In this document: piece by piece, positions 35,001 to 48,092 of the stretch
Numbering within the stretch: position 1 is the stretch's first letter
Layout: the number at the start of each line of letters is the position of its first letter
DNA from: Diadema setosum
Taxonomy: Eukaryota; Echinodermata; Echinoidea; Diadematoida; Diadematidae
NCBI GenBank assembly: GCA_033980235.1
Contig: CM067065.1
Location: forward strand, 27,206,155 to 27,270,154
Length of the DNA stretch: 64,000 nucleotides
Direction of reading: 5' to 3'
The notes under the pieces: model-generated
The model's input: the letters and a program-made list of their open reading frames with translations, nothing else
Told to the model about the DNA's origin: nothing
Database searches by the model: none
Made by a program: the position numbers and the translations under genes

Positions 35001-36440
35001 TAATCTAGCAAGAAGTCAACACCACTGTCTTGAGAGTAGACGACTTTTTGAAACAGGAGGGCTACTGCAATTATCCAGTAAATGTCATGCAATACCAAAA
35101 CACAAAACAAAAACTGAGAAAAGTCAATCAACTCATAACATCTGTATCTCAACACTGATGGAATAAAATATGCCAATATTGATATGATAGTAGACAATGC
35201 ATGCTGTAAAGATAATGCTTTAACCACTGTTGCCAGGCAAATTAGCAATGATGCTATAAAAGAATAAATGAATAAAAACAACAAAAATCAAGCTGACATT
35301 TGTACAGAGTATGTAATCATATCGTGAGGATGCCAAACGAGTATTCTCTATCAACTTTAAATATTTTACAAGAGATAAAAAAAAAGACCCAAAACGAAAC
35401 AAACAATTAAGGCTGCAGAGCCATTACCACGCACATAGTGTATCAGTTTGCATTGAGAATGTGTTCAAGACCAGCCATTTTGCCTTTTTCTTCGCTGTAA
35501 AGTGTATCTGATTCACTTATTACCATTCTCATCAACTACAGCAAAGCTGTAGTCATGTAACATTCAGAGTGTTTTTAGCAGTGTGTGACATAGGAAAAAA
35601 AGATCCCCTAAAAAAAAAAAAAAAGAAAGAAAGAAGAAATTTAAATATGTGGGGCGCTATTGCAACCATGAAAGCAGTTAAGTATTATTAAAAAGACGTC
35701 AGACACTTGATCATTTTTAAATATCTTTGAATATTTTTGAATATTTTCAAACATTTTTGAATGTCTGCAGAAGTGAAGCGGTGGGTGTGGTGTGCAAGAA
35801 ATCCCACTGAACCCTTTCTCTGCCAGGCTCTTTGCACAGTGTGTACACTGTTATGGGTTTTTCTGAAGCAGTCAGCGCTCACAACACACAAAGGGTTCAA
35901 GCTGGAATTGATGAGAGGGCATAGACAATGTGCAACCAATTCCCTGTGACAATGCAGGTTTGGCTTCAGGACTCGAAACCAATGATCTCTACAGAAAGCA
36001 TCTGGATAGCTCATAGCCCCATTCATGCTGTACAAACAACAGTGAAGCCGGCCACTGCTCCATCTCACCAGGCAAATTCTATGGCAATTTGCATGCATTT
36101 TTCAGCAGAGACTGTCGCCAAGATTACGTGATGTCGTGAGCTTCAAACACAAACGCATGGATGATGCACATGGTAAGATGGTGGCGCAGTGGCTTCAAAG
36201 TGATTGGCCCATGAGATATCCAGATAACTCCTATAGAGATAAGTACACAAAACTGACTGAAAAGATTTAAATAGAAAGATATCGCTGCCCGTCTCATATT
36301 CCGGTTCAATGCAGTTTCTCATAAGAAGATTTTTTGCTTGCTGCATGAACAGGCACCCACAACATCACAGCGAAGAGCTACTATTGTCGGCGAAGAGCAA
36401 CTATCGTAGAAGAAGAAGAAGACACCATCGGCATGAGGTC
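32053..36440. other. KIF3B 3' flank / possible 3' UTR; no other gene seen
   Basis: Lies immediately downstream, on the minus strand, of the KIF3B stop codon at 36441-36443, so its upper part is expected to include the 3' UTR. I could not place a polyadenylation signal. Reading frames at 33195-33583 and 35688-36131 have no recognised motif. An A-run lies at 32394-32414, and GAATATTTTT-type short repeats at 35718-35760. Confidence 0.4.
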
Positions 36441-36513
36441 CTATTTGGGAATGAGGCCCCGAGCCTGGGGGTACAGCTGGGAGTTTAGACTGGCCTTATT
36501 CACAGATTTATGC
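36441..36513 (-). CDS. KIF3B: KIF3B exon P (last coding exon, stop)
   Basis: Acceptor CACACTCCAG; encodes [20 protein letters not shown] then LIPK and TAG at 36443-36441. The SQLYPQxRGL(I/V)PK end is the conserved KIF3B C-terminus. It enters in phase 2 from 37827-37880. Confidence 0.93.
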
Positions 36514-37099
36514 CTGGAGTGTGGGGACAAACAAAATACAGACAAATCCATTTTGTATGAGGAGCATTCAAGATCAAGCAGACCAGAGCATATAAGTATG
36601 TAGGTGAACAAGCACATCAGATTTTCATATGATTTTAACGCTATTGCTAATCTGTAAATCTGACCCTTGCATCATGTTATGGAAACAAATCAATAAACAC
36701 AGAATAAGAGTCAAACGATTCTTTCTGCAAGACAAGAGAAAGTAAGTAGCTAAACAACACTACACCATCATCTCATTGTTTCATGACCAACAGCACACTA
36801 ATAGATGGCTATACGTAATTATATGGCATAGGTATTAATAGTTTCTTGAACACTTTCTCCAAGTAGGAAACCTGGCAATAGTAATATAGTAGTATTTGTA
36901 ATAGCAGCTGCAATAATAGTGTTATAGAAGAAGTAGTAGAAGCAGCAGCAGTATGTAGTTCCATAGTAGTTGTAACAGTAGTAGTACTAGTAGTAGTAGT
37001 ACGTAGTTACATAGAAGTGGTACGTCAATAAGTAGTACTAAACAGAAGTACTGTAGTAGTAATAGTAGTTAGTAGTAGTAGTAGTAGTAGTAGTAGTAA

Positions 37100-37159
<60 letters not shown>

Positions 37160-40100
37160 CAGGAGTTGTACTGAAGAATGTAGTAGTAGTAGTAGTAGTA
37201 GTAGTACTAATAGTACTGAGGGTACTAGTTACGGTAGGAGCAGTAGTAGTAGTAGTAGTAGTACTAGTAGTACTGAGGGTACTAGTTACGGTAGGAGCAG
37301 TAGCAGCTGACATACGACATAGCAAGTGTAATAATGATGATAGCAGCAGTAACAGAAGTCCTGTTTATTCAAATCAATGAATTCTTTCATGGAGTTGTTT
37401 TTCTTAAACTGATCCACAAATTCAGTTGCAAGAAGAAAAACTCGATGAAAGAATCCATTAATTTTAATGATTACGGCGTATCCCTGTGTGTACTATCAGG
37501 ATTAAAACCAGCACTGGCTATTAGGCGGAAGCTTGGTGGCCTAGTGGATATGACGCCCTGCTGATGCTCAGGAGGTCGTTGGTTCAAATCCAGCCAGCGT
37601 ATGTATGCCAATATCTTTTTATAATGGCCACTTACTAAAACAATGATTAATTGGTGCCTAAATGAATTTACATCAATGTATGGCGATTTGTTCATCAGTT
37701 GCATGAAGTCCTATTTGTATTACATTTGAAGAACAAGTGTCAGAAAAATGAGCGATTCTTCTAAGAGTTCAAGTACTACCACTACTTGTTCCCTTACTAA
37801 ACACACAGCTAACTGATTCTACTTACTTTGATTTGACTTTGTCCTTCTTAAGTTTTGTCTTTGCCTTGAAAACTTCAGGTCTGGAAGAAACACAAGACAG
37901 AGAAGAAAAAAAAAGAAATACATCACATTTTATTCACAACATTGAACTGGTTTGTTCAATAAATAAAAGTTTCCATACAGCTGTATTTTTTTTACATCAT
38001 ATTTCTCATTTTTTAATGACATTCACCTTCAAAAAAAAAAAAAAAAAAAACAGTAGTAAAGCACGAACTAATACATACTTCCCAAACCCTTTAAAATAGT
38101 TCTCGAATTGTTAGCAATACTTTTGAATGAAGTAAATGGAGTCATGCATAACTCTACATTTTATTGTATACATGTAAGTGGGTGCCAAACATTTCTAACA
38201 CCTTGAATGGATCACATTACGTGAACTCTCTGCTGATTACAAATGACACTCTTATACATTGCCAATGAAATAGCCTCTATTACTTGTCCTATCAATTTCA
38301 CTACCACATTTTAAACTAACCCTGCAGTAAAAACAGACTTTCAAATAATATCATTTTTTAGTGTTGTGAACTGACATTATGCCTTTCATCATTGGTCTCT
38401 TGTCTTTTGTTTCTGCTAATTTCCAATAAGCAAGACATAAATCTGCTGTGCTTTTAATCAATTTGTGCAATTAATAAAGCAACAAGATACAAAAACTCAC
38501 TGCACTTCCAGATCCAGGTCATCTTCATCCTGTAGTGCAGCGTCCAGTGCGGCTTGGACCCGTGGGGCCACCGTGGGTCCCTCGTAGTCCCGGGTGGTCC
38601 TATTGGGCATGTCCAGGTCCACAGACAGGATGTTCTCAGCCTATCGGTAGGAACAGGATCCAGCAACGCATTGGTTTTACGTTGAAAATGACATGCAGAA
38701 CATTGGCCCACCAGGTAAATACATATAAATGTTAAACATTTATTTTTGTAATGATAACTCTAAAAAGACTGGGCTATTTTGATGCCTCGTAGGACTGGGG
38801 GGATCTTGGCCGTTGACCGCGCGATCGCAAGGAAAGTTGGCACACGCGTCACCCGCAAGGTAATCTACAAAACTGAATAGGTGATTATATCACAAATATT
38901 CAAATTCATTTTTAATCAATTAATTATGCTAATTTATGTATGAATTAAAAAAATGGCTGTAAATCTGTAATTAAAGGTCCAACACTGCTAATTTTGGTTT
39001 AGGTACTCTGTGTAGTAGGATTCTTATTGAATATACATTTAAAAAAAAGGCGGTATAAAAATTTTTTTCTTACGTTGTTTTTTTTTTTTTTTTTCTTTTA
39101 TTGTTTTTAAATTTTTTATGTATTATTTTTTGACTTGTTTTTATTGGATGGAAATCATTGGCGACACTATTTCGATCATAAAGAACATGAAATTAATTGA
39201 TTTTCATCAGTAAAAGTAAAAATAATGATACATTTACGAATTTCAGTCAGAAACAGAATTTGCATTGGATTTGTACACGAAATCGCATTTTTGAGCAATT
39301 TCAGGTCTGACATGCACTTACAATATATTGCGTAACTTCAGAACTGCGTACCCGGGTGCCGTGAATTTGGTCTCAAAAGTTCCGCAAGACTTAAAAGAAA
39401 AAAAGTCATGAAACGTCGCGGGGCAAGATTTTTATGTTTCAGAATTATCGCGAAAAAAGGTCGAGGGGGGGGGGGCCCAAAAAGCCCCCCCAGTCTTTTT
39501 ACGGTTAAGTTCAAATTGAATGTCACAATATAAAACATGTACCCCAATGCATTAAAGGGGATGGCTAGTAATTGATCCATGGGAAACAGTGGAAATGCTG
39601 GGGAATGATTGTTCCAATTCTTGTGGGATTTATTTAACCCGTTGAGGACGAGTCCCGAGTATACTCGGGTAGGTGTCTATGGGAAATACGTGTTGTAGCA
39701 AAATCAAACCGTCCTCAACGGGTTAATAAGAGTACATTATGTATCTATTGTTGTGTGAAAATTGTTTGCTTCAGAATGGTCTCATATTCAAGTAATGTGC
39801 AGTTTAATGGTTCCAGGCTAGCATGCCTGTACAGTGACGGGAAGATTAAACTGCACATTACAGGATGTGGCGCAGGATAGCTGTTGCACTCATATTTGCT
39901 CTCCCTTCAGTAGGATATTGACTGTATCTTTGGAAGGTTCTCTATTATATTTTGATAACAGAATGTTGCTATAGCACCCTGGATACTGCAGGACAAGTTT
40001 GGAGTCCTCAATCGAGAAGACTGACCAGCAACTTCAGGTGAAAGTTTTATGTGCAAGAGTACACTGAGCTGCCTTCTCAACCTCCATGTTACTACAGGCG

Positions 40101-43100
40101 TGGATGGTTCACCGGTCATCAAAAGCTTTGCTCTGGACCCATTGTCTGCACGGTGCAACAAGTTCTTTTGTGTGTGTGCCTGCCCATTCAGAATTGATGA
40201 ACCTGACCGCACTTAATCTATTGCTTTATAGATGCTGAGCTTGCCTTCTCATACACCTCTCAGTATCACACATACCTACACAGTGAATCTGGTCAATGTT
40301 GGGAAGAAGTAGAAAGAAAAACACCCTCAACAGCTATGTCACACTAGCATTATCTGTGTGGCAAAATGGAGAATTTTGTGCTGCGCCTTGCCTGTGTAGG
40401 CTTATTTCTCGTGACCATCATGGCAGTCAGGACTATGCAGGACCCAACATGTTACAGTTCGAAAGAACTAAAACACATAGGTGAGCAGGTCGAGAAGGGG
40501 AAACTTCAACTTGATGTTTATCACGCTGTGCAGAAGCTTGGGATATCTAAGGTCAAACCGACCCGACGTGGTCGTAGGTCATTTCAGAAGTCCCAGAAAG
40601 CCATCCCTGTCCTTTCAGGCAGCAGGCGAACTGGAAAATCAAAAAAGATCATTGAACAAAGAACACCTGCACTGAAAAGCATCTCGCAAACTTGCCATCT
40701 CAATGAAGAAGCACCCCTCACCAGAGTTGGCTACTGGAATGCACAGTCCATGATGAATAAACCAACAGCAGTGTGTGATTTTGTTATAACCGAGAAACTG
40801 GATGTTGTGGCCATAACTGAAGCTTGGCTCAGAGGAGACAGTCGTGACAGTCCCGCATTAGCTGAAATCCAGAACACGCTGAAAGACTACCGCTTTGTTA
40901 AGCTCCCTCGCAAAGGAAAGAAAGGTGGAGGACTTTGTGTCATATTGCGGAACCGCTACTATGTCACCAATACCAAATCTCACTCCTTTGAATCCTTTGA
41001 ATGCCTAGAGTTAACAGTATCATGCTCTGGTCAAAAAACTCTCTCACTCATCACTATCTACAGGCCACCAGGGACGGGCATCAGCACCTCACTCTTCTTT
41101 ACAGAGTTTTCCAGGCTGCTCGAATCTGTCAGTCTTCTATGCAGTAAGTTGATAATCGGTGGAGATTTCAACTTCCACTTCGATGACCCACTTGCTCCAA
41201 ACACAAGAAAACTTCGTGATATGCTGGAGTCTTGTGGTTTGAAGCAGGTTATCTCTCAACCAACTCACATTCGGGGTCATACATTAGACCTACTGATTGT
41301 AAGAGAAGACGACGACATAGTTAGCAATGTTTCAGTTCTCCCCACGATGCCTTCCGATCATGCAGCAATAGTCTTCACTGCTGCTCTGGCACACCCCCCG
41401 CTTACCAAGAAGGAAATTCGTTTCCGCAAACTGCACAGCATTGACTACACTAGATTCAGTGAGGATGTTAAAAGTTGTTTTGCCAAAGCGCAAGACATTG
41501 AAGATCTTGACTTGTGTGAGAAGGTGAAACTGTTCAACAACTCAATCGAAAACACCCTAGATCAACATGCACCAGTGACTGTTAGATGTGTACATCTGCG
41601 CCCTCATGCTCCCTGGTATGACGATTCACTAAGAGCACAAAAAAGGAAGTTGCGCGCCAAAGAACGCCAGTTGAGAAAGTCTGTCCCAAAGCTGACGATT
41701 GATAAACAAATAATGAAGAAAGCCACCACAGAATACCATGCTGCCCTGAAACAAGCCAAACGATCATATCACCAGAAGCTGATCAATGACTGCAACAGGA
41801 ACGACCTATTCAGGTTGATACATGACCTTACTGTCGAGCGCCCTGGACAGACTCTGCCTTCCCATGACTCACATGAAGAACTCTCTGAGAGACTCTGTAA
41901 GTTCTTTGATGACAAAATCACTCAACTGTGCAATCCCCTGTACAATTCGGAGATGAACCCAACTTCCTTCACAGGCTCCTTTTCAGTCCTGAAGAATTCC
42001 ACGAGTTCTTTGACCTGCAGCCTTCAAGCATTTCAAAATGTCTCAGAAGAAGACGTGCTGAAGCTCATAAAATCCAAGAAAATAAAAACATGCCCTTTGG
42101 ATCCAGCACCTGCTGTTGTGTTCAGCAACTGTACGGATGCCTTTCTTCCTGCCATTACGGACATGATAAACCACTCTCTTGATCATGGAGTCTTCCCAAA
42201 ATCCCTCAAGTCAGCGCTCATCACACCCGTACTGAAGAAGCACAATCTCGATCCAGAGTGCTTAAATAGCTATCGCCCAATTTCGAATCTTCCATTTCTG
42301 GCAAAAGTCATTGAGCGTGTAGTATGTCAGCAGCTTATGCAGTACTTAACTGTGAACTCCCTCCTCGCCAATAGGCAGTCTGCCTACAGACAACATCATA
42401 GTGTCGAGACAGCACTTTTGCGAGTGTACAATGACCTTTTGCAGTCCCTTGACGACAAATGTGAAGCCATTCTCGTACTCTTAGATCTGTCCTCAGCTTT
42501 TGATACAATAGATCATGCGATCCTTCTCTCCGTGCTGAAGAGCAGGTTCGGCATAGCCGAAACAGCATTAGCCTGGCTATCATCATACCTTACTGACAGG
42601 GAACAGAAAGTGACAGTTAACGGCGTCACCTCCGACTCCATTCCACTTAAATGGGGTGTCCCTCAAGGATCCGTAATTGGACCACTTCTGTTCATCTGCT
42701 ACACCACTCCAGTCCAGGAAATCATCAAAGCTCATGGATTTGGCTGTATGATGTATGCGGATGACACCCAACTCTACATTTCTATGAAATCTACTGACAG
42801 AAATCGAATCATCAGGAGGCTTGAGCTCTGTCTGGCAGATATCCGGAAATGGATGGAACATAACCACCTTGTCTTGAATGACAGAAAGATGGAAGTGCTG
42901 CATGTGACATCTCATTTCAAGCCCTCCAGAACCCTGGCTCCCATTGCATCCGGAGAGTGCCAAGTCGCGCCATCTGCAGCAGTTCGTGACTTAGGAGTCT
43001 TCTTGGACAACAATCTTCAAATGAATCAACATGTCAACAACATCTGCTGTAGTGCTTCCTTTGCCCTGAGAAAAATAGGAAAGATCCGAACCCTTCTTGA

Positions 43101-46100
43101 CAAGCGAACAACAGAGGTGCTAGTACATGCATTCGTGACTTCTGTCCTTGACTTTTCAAACAGCTTACTAATTGGCCTTCCAGACAAGGAGATTAGTAAA
43201 TTACAAAGGATTCAGAACTCTGCAGCCCGTCTGGTAACAAAGTGTAAGAAGCACGATCACATAACACCAATTCTCGCTGAGCTTCACTGGCTCCCTATTC
43301 AACACCGGATCCAGTACAAAATCATTCTGTTTGTTCACAAGGCTATACACAATATGTCACCCGACTATATATCTGAACTGGTCACTCCATACGTCCCTAC
43401 AAGAACTCTCCGATCTGCCTCTCAGCACCTGCTTCAAGTTAACACAAGAAGGACCAAGAGATACGGTGAAAGGACTTTTGCCCATGCAGGTCCAGTCCTC
43501 TGGAACTCCCTTCCTCAGCTACTCCGATCCCAAGAAAACTCTGAACTGTTCAAAAAACAATTGAAAACTCACTTATTTCGTTCAGCATACAATGTTCAGT
43601 AACTTTCCAGTAGTATTAGAATTATACTGTTATGATATGTGGTTTGCCACTTTCCAGTTGTGACTTTGTTTCATTATATATGTATGTAAAGCGCTTTGAG
43701 AACCTATTTTGTGTTGAATTGCGCTATATAAGAACATTATATTATTATTATTATTACTTGAATATGAGACCTTTCTGAGGCAAATAATTTTCACACAACA
43801 ATAGATACATAATGTACTCTTAAATGAATCCCACAAGAATTGGAACAATCATCCCCCAGCATCCCACTGATTCCCACTGATCAGTTACTAGCCATCCCCT
43901 TCAAGGTCTAATTTAGACCACAAACATATTGCTCCACATTTACATAATCATGGAGACATAATAACATAGTCCATATGATCTTAAAACAGTCAAAATTTAT
44001 GCTTATTATTGGCAATAGTTTTGTATTGACCTCGGGATGGCAAGAAAAAAAAGTAGACCAAAAAAAATGAAAACCAAACAAAAAAACCCAGCAACAACAA
44101 CAACAAGTGACATGTCACCATGCAAGTCGATTCCACATTTCCTGCATTTGCCCGGAAGATATTGCTAATAAAACGCATCTATGATGAAAAAAGAATGACC
44201 CTCAACCAACAGCTACATACACAGACCTTGTATCGTGGGTTGCCCCCCATCTGAGCTGCCATCTTGGCATAGTCAGCTATTGGTCTCCTGTTCCCAACGG
44301 CAGACACCGGTCTCTTGGCCATTTGCTGGGGACTGCGTACAAACAAGCAGAAACAAAACCAAACCAAACAATTACAACCATGGAAGCAATGAACTCGCCT
44401 AACTTCTTTCAAAATGGTTTCCAGGTTTTTTCAAACATCCTCTTTCATTTTGCCTTGCTGTTCAGAATAGGCACAAGCAAAGACAAACTTCTGACCACCT
44501 CATTGAAGAACAATTACAATTATTGGGTGCACGTAATTGTCAACAGCACAAAGCAGCTACAAGCATTTGATTTTCAAGTACTGTATGTGCTGAATATTTT
44601 GCGGCTTATTTTCACAAATTTTGAGAGTCAAGCGCTATTCGCGAAATTAAACACACACAAAAATACTCACTCTGCTCCCGCTATGAATGTGACTTACGCG
44701 TATACAATTTTCCATTCAGTACAGGACAATTTAACACTCAAGAAATCGTTGGGAAGTCTGGATTCGCCAAATTTTAGACTCGCTAAATATATGGCATATA
44801 CATCAATCAGATTACAGGGATTCCTCCATCCATTCTGTACTGAATATGAGTGTACATAGTACAGCATTTTTTTTTTTTTTGGGGGGGGGGGACCTTACCC
44901 TTCTGCCTTGGCTAGAGGTGTGAGAAGCCACTCCTCCGTCTCCTCGTCAAACACCGCTCGAGTCGTGATCTTCGTCTTCTCTTCTGGCGGGATGAAATTG
45001 TCTGCAATAAGTTTCCTGGTGAAAATGAGAGGAAAAAGGCATGATAAAAAAAAAAAAAATACAGATGAAGTCTTACTTCAAAGACTTTCAATGAGAGATT
45101 AACATTCTTGTGAAATGTACTTTTTTTATTCAATCTTTTAATACCATTTTTATATAACATTTTCTCCTGACATTAGGTTCTCTGGGTAGAGGGGACTCTT
45201 AATAAATGGAGCTCACCCCATTTTACATGTCCTCCAGAGGTTTTCCAGAATTGTCAGGGTAAATGGGACTATAATCAGGGTATGAGATGTCCTCCAGAGG
45301 TTTTCCGGAATCGTCAGGGTAAATGGGACTGTAGACAGGGTATGAGACTCACTTGAGTTTCTCAGGGTAAATGGGACTGTAGACAGGGTATGAGACTCAC
45401 TTGAGTTTCTCAGGATAAATGGGACTGTAGACAGGGTATGAGACTCACTTGAGTTTCGCAGGGTAAATGGGACTGTAGACAGGGTATGAGACTCACTTGA
45501 GTTTCTCAGGGTAAATGGGACTGTAGACAGGGTATGAGACTCACTTGAGTTTCTCAGGATAAATGGGACTGTAGACAGGGTATGAGACTCACTTGAGTTT
45601 CTCAGGATAAATGGGACTGTAGACAGGGTATGAGACTCACTTGAGTTTCTCAGGGTAAATGGGACTGTAGACAGGGTATGAGACTCACTTGAGTTTCTCA
45701 GGATAAATGGGACTGTAGACAGGGTATGAGACTCACTTGAGTTTCGCAGGGTAAATGGGACTGTAGACAGGGTATGAGACTCACTTGAGTTTCTCAGGGT
45801 AAATGGGACTGTAGACAGGGTATGAGACTCACTTGAGTTTCTCAGGATAAATGGGACTGTAGACAGGGTATGAGACTCACTTGAGTTTCTCAGGATAAAT
45901 GGGACTGTAGACAGGGTATGAGACTCACTTGAGTTTTGCAGGGTAAATGGGACTGTAGACAGGGTATGAGACTCACTTGAGTTTCTCAGGGTAAATGGGA
46001 CTGTAGACAGGGTATGAGACTCACTTGAGTTTCTCAGGGTAAATGGGACTGTAGACAGGGTATGAGACTCACTTGAGTTTCTCAGGGTAAATGGGACTGT

Positions 46101-48056
46101 AGACAGGGTATGAGACTCACTTGAGTTTCTCAGGGTAAATGGGACTGTAGACAGGGTATGAGACTCACTTGAGTTTGAGCTCTCGAATGAGTTCATTCTG
46201 AGTCTGTTCCAAATCCTGCCTCTCCCTGGCGTGCTCGTCCTGCAAGTCTTGGATGTCACTCTTGTAGGATTGAAGCTTGGCAAACAACTGGACAGGGATT
46301 AGAAGAGATACATACATTATTGAAAGGGATTGACTTCATGAATGGATAGACGCATGGATCGATGGATCGAGTTTAATGGATTTATGGATACATTGCGAAG
46401 TAACTTACTTCTATGATAGATGAACAAATAGATATGTGATGTGGCAAGATAGACATATAGAGATGTTTACCATGGGAGACTCTGAGAAATAGACTGTTGT
46501 GTACATTGACAGATAGATACTTGGTAGAAAGATAGATAGATACATTTGTAGATAGTTAGATAATAGATAGATAGATAGATAGAAAGATAGATAATTAGAT
46601 AAAAAGATAGACAGAGAGACAGATTGATGGCTAAATTGAAAGTGCAATATCTCTATGTGGTTAAACAGAGGAATAGATAGAAGGGATAGAAATAAGAGCA
46701 GGCATGGACTGATAGATCATTGGATGGATGGATGAAATTTAATGAACTGATGGACAGATTGAGAAATTGCAGCAGATATAGACACGAGGGGATTTCTATC
46801 TCGGGAGAGATCGAAAAATAGACGGAGGATGGGTGCATCCATTAGGGGGCATCCATTTCAGATGGAAAGAGGGGCCATCAGTGTGGCTGTATATTGTAAA
46901 CAAAATCATAATTTAGACAAATAGCCACTTGGCAGCCCTAGTAGTGTGGCACTGGAAATGTTCACAGGGTGGATCAATTTGCATTTTATAGTGCATCATG
47001 AACCTTGTGCAAAAATCACACTCCCGTAAAGTTTTTGCTTGATATGTAAATGCTACATGTACTTTACAATTTAAATCTGTAAAATAAAACACACACAGAA
47101 TTCCATGTTACCATATCGGGAGCAAAACATGACTTGTGCAAAAATGTCCTTTTTAGCAGTGGTTGTTTGCAGTCAACATTTATAAGTCACTGACTTAACT
47201 TGGCTTTGACCAATCTTTTTCGACCTGGTACCTTTCTAATGCTCAAATTTCTGCATTTGTACAACTTAGCAACTTTCCTTTACTCTCAATGGGTATAGAA
47301 CTAAACTTTGTCAGTTTCATGGTTTTCAATTCCCTTGCCTTTTTAACACATGGGGGGGGGGATTAGCTAATCTTATCAATGTGATACCTTTCTCATGCGC
47401 AAGGGGTACATCACTGACCTTCTTTAGTTTCTTGGTCTTGACTTCCACCTCCTGCTGTAGGGAGCTGTACGTCTCCTGGAGCTCCTCCGTATTCTCATCC
47501 TTCTCCTTCAGCTTCATCTCCATCTCACGCTCTTGTTTCTATGGCAACGGCAGGGAAGAACAGATAGAACATCATCTCCATGATCATCCTGTCCTCATTC
47601 ACAGTAAACTTTCATCACATACGTGTATACACACACAAAAACACAGTGTGTACATGCTACTTCTGAAGATTGCAATTTAGATGTTGTCTCTCTTCATTTG
47701 TTATCTCAAGCTCCTATTCTGGGAACACAGAACACAATAGATTAAGCATGTATCTTCCACAATCAATGCAATTATTCACAAACACTTCAAATTTCCAACG
47801 TGAAGTTTTTCTATTCATGACGCTCTGCATTCTGAACTCTATCTCAGGATCTTCACTTTCTACGCAACTCCAGATTACACATCATTACATGCTGCCCTTT
47901 GTCCACATACAAAGTATTGTACATTATGTGCATAAAGTCAATACTATTGGAGTACAACATTATCATATATTACCTTTAAGTTAATAATTATATTATGCTG
48001 CTAATCATATCAATAGCATAACAGAAACACCTGTGTCAATGACTCCAAAAAAAAAA

Positions 48057-48092
<36 letters not shown>

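Larger units (their letters stand above)
39556..43900. repeat. Family A foldback MITE copy 2, split by two insertions
   Basis: The left arm starts at TTAA 39552-39555 with AGGGGATGGCTAGTAATTGA; the right arm 43758-43900 ends CATCCCCT before TCAA, a mutated TTAA. Removing the piggyBac-like insert (39638-39722 plus TTAA) and the LINE (39862-43757) leaves about 360 bp, the length of intact copies at 462-817 and 58541-58898. Confidence 0.85.

Noticed and set aside
35688..36131. Overlapping ORFs on both strands downstream of the KIF3B stop
   Set aside because: Neither matches a known family; the region fits a 3' UTR or flank.
37038..37325. Thr-rich 95-codon ORF
   Set aside because: Translation of the (AGT)n microsatellite.
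45228..46180. CRISPR-like array
   Set aside because: Units are contiguous without unique spacers and the DNA is eukaryotic intron.
45213..46283. 356-codon minus-strand ORF of 16-residue repeats ([14 protein letters not shown])
   Set aside because: It is the 48-bp minisatellite read in a chance open frame; its start lies within KIF3B exon K in the wrong frame and the period is a multiple of three.
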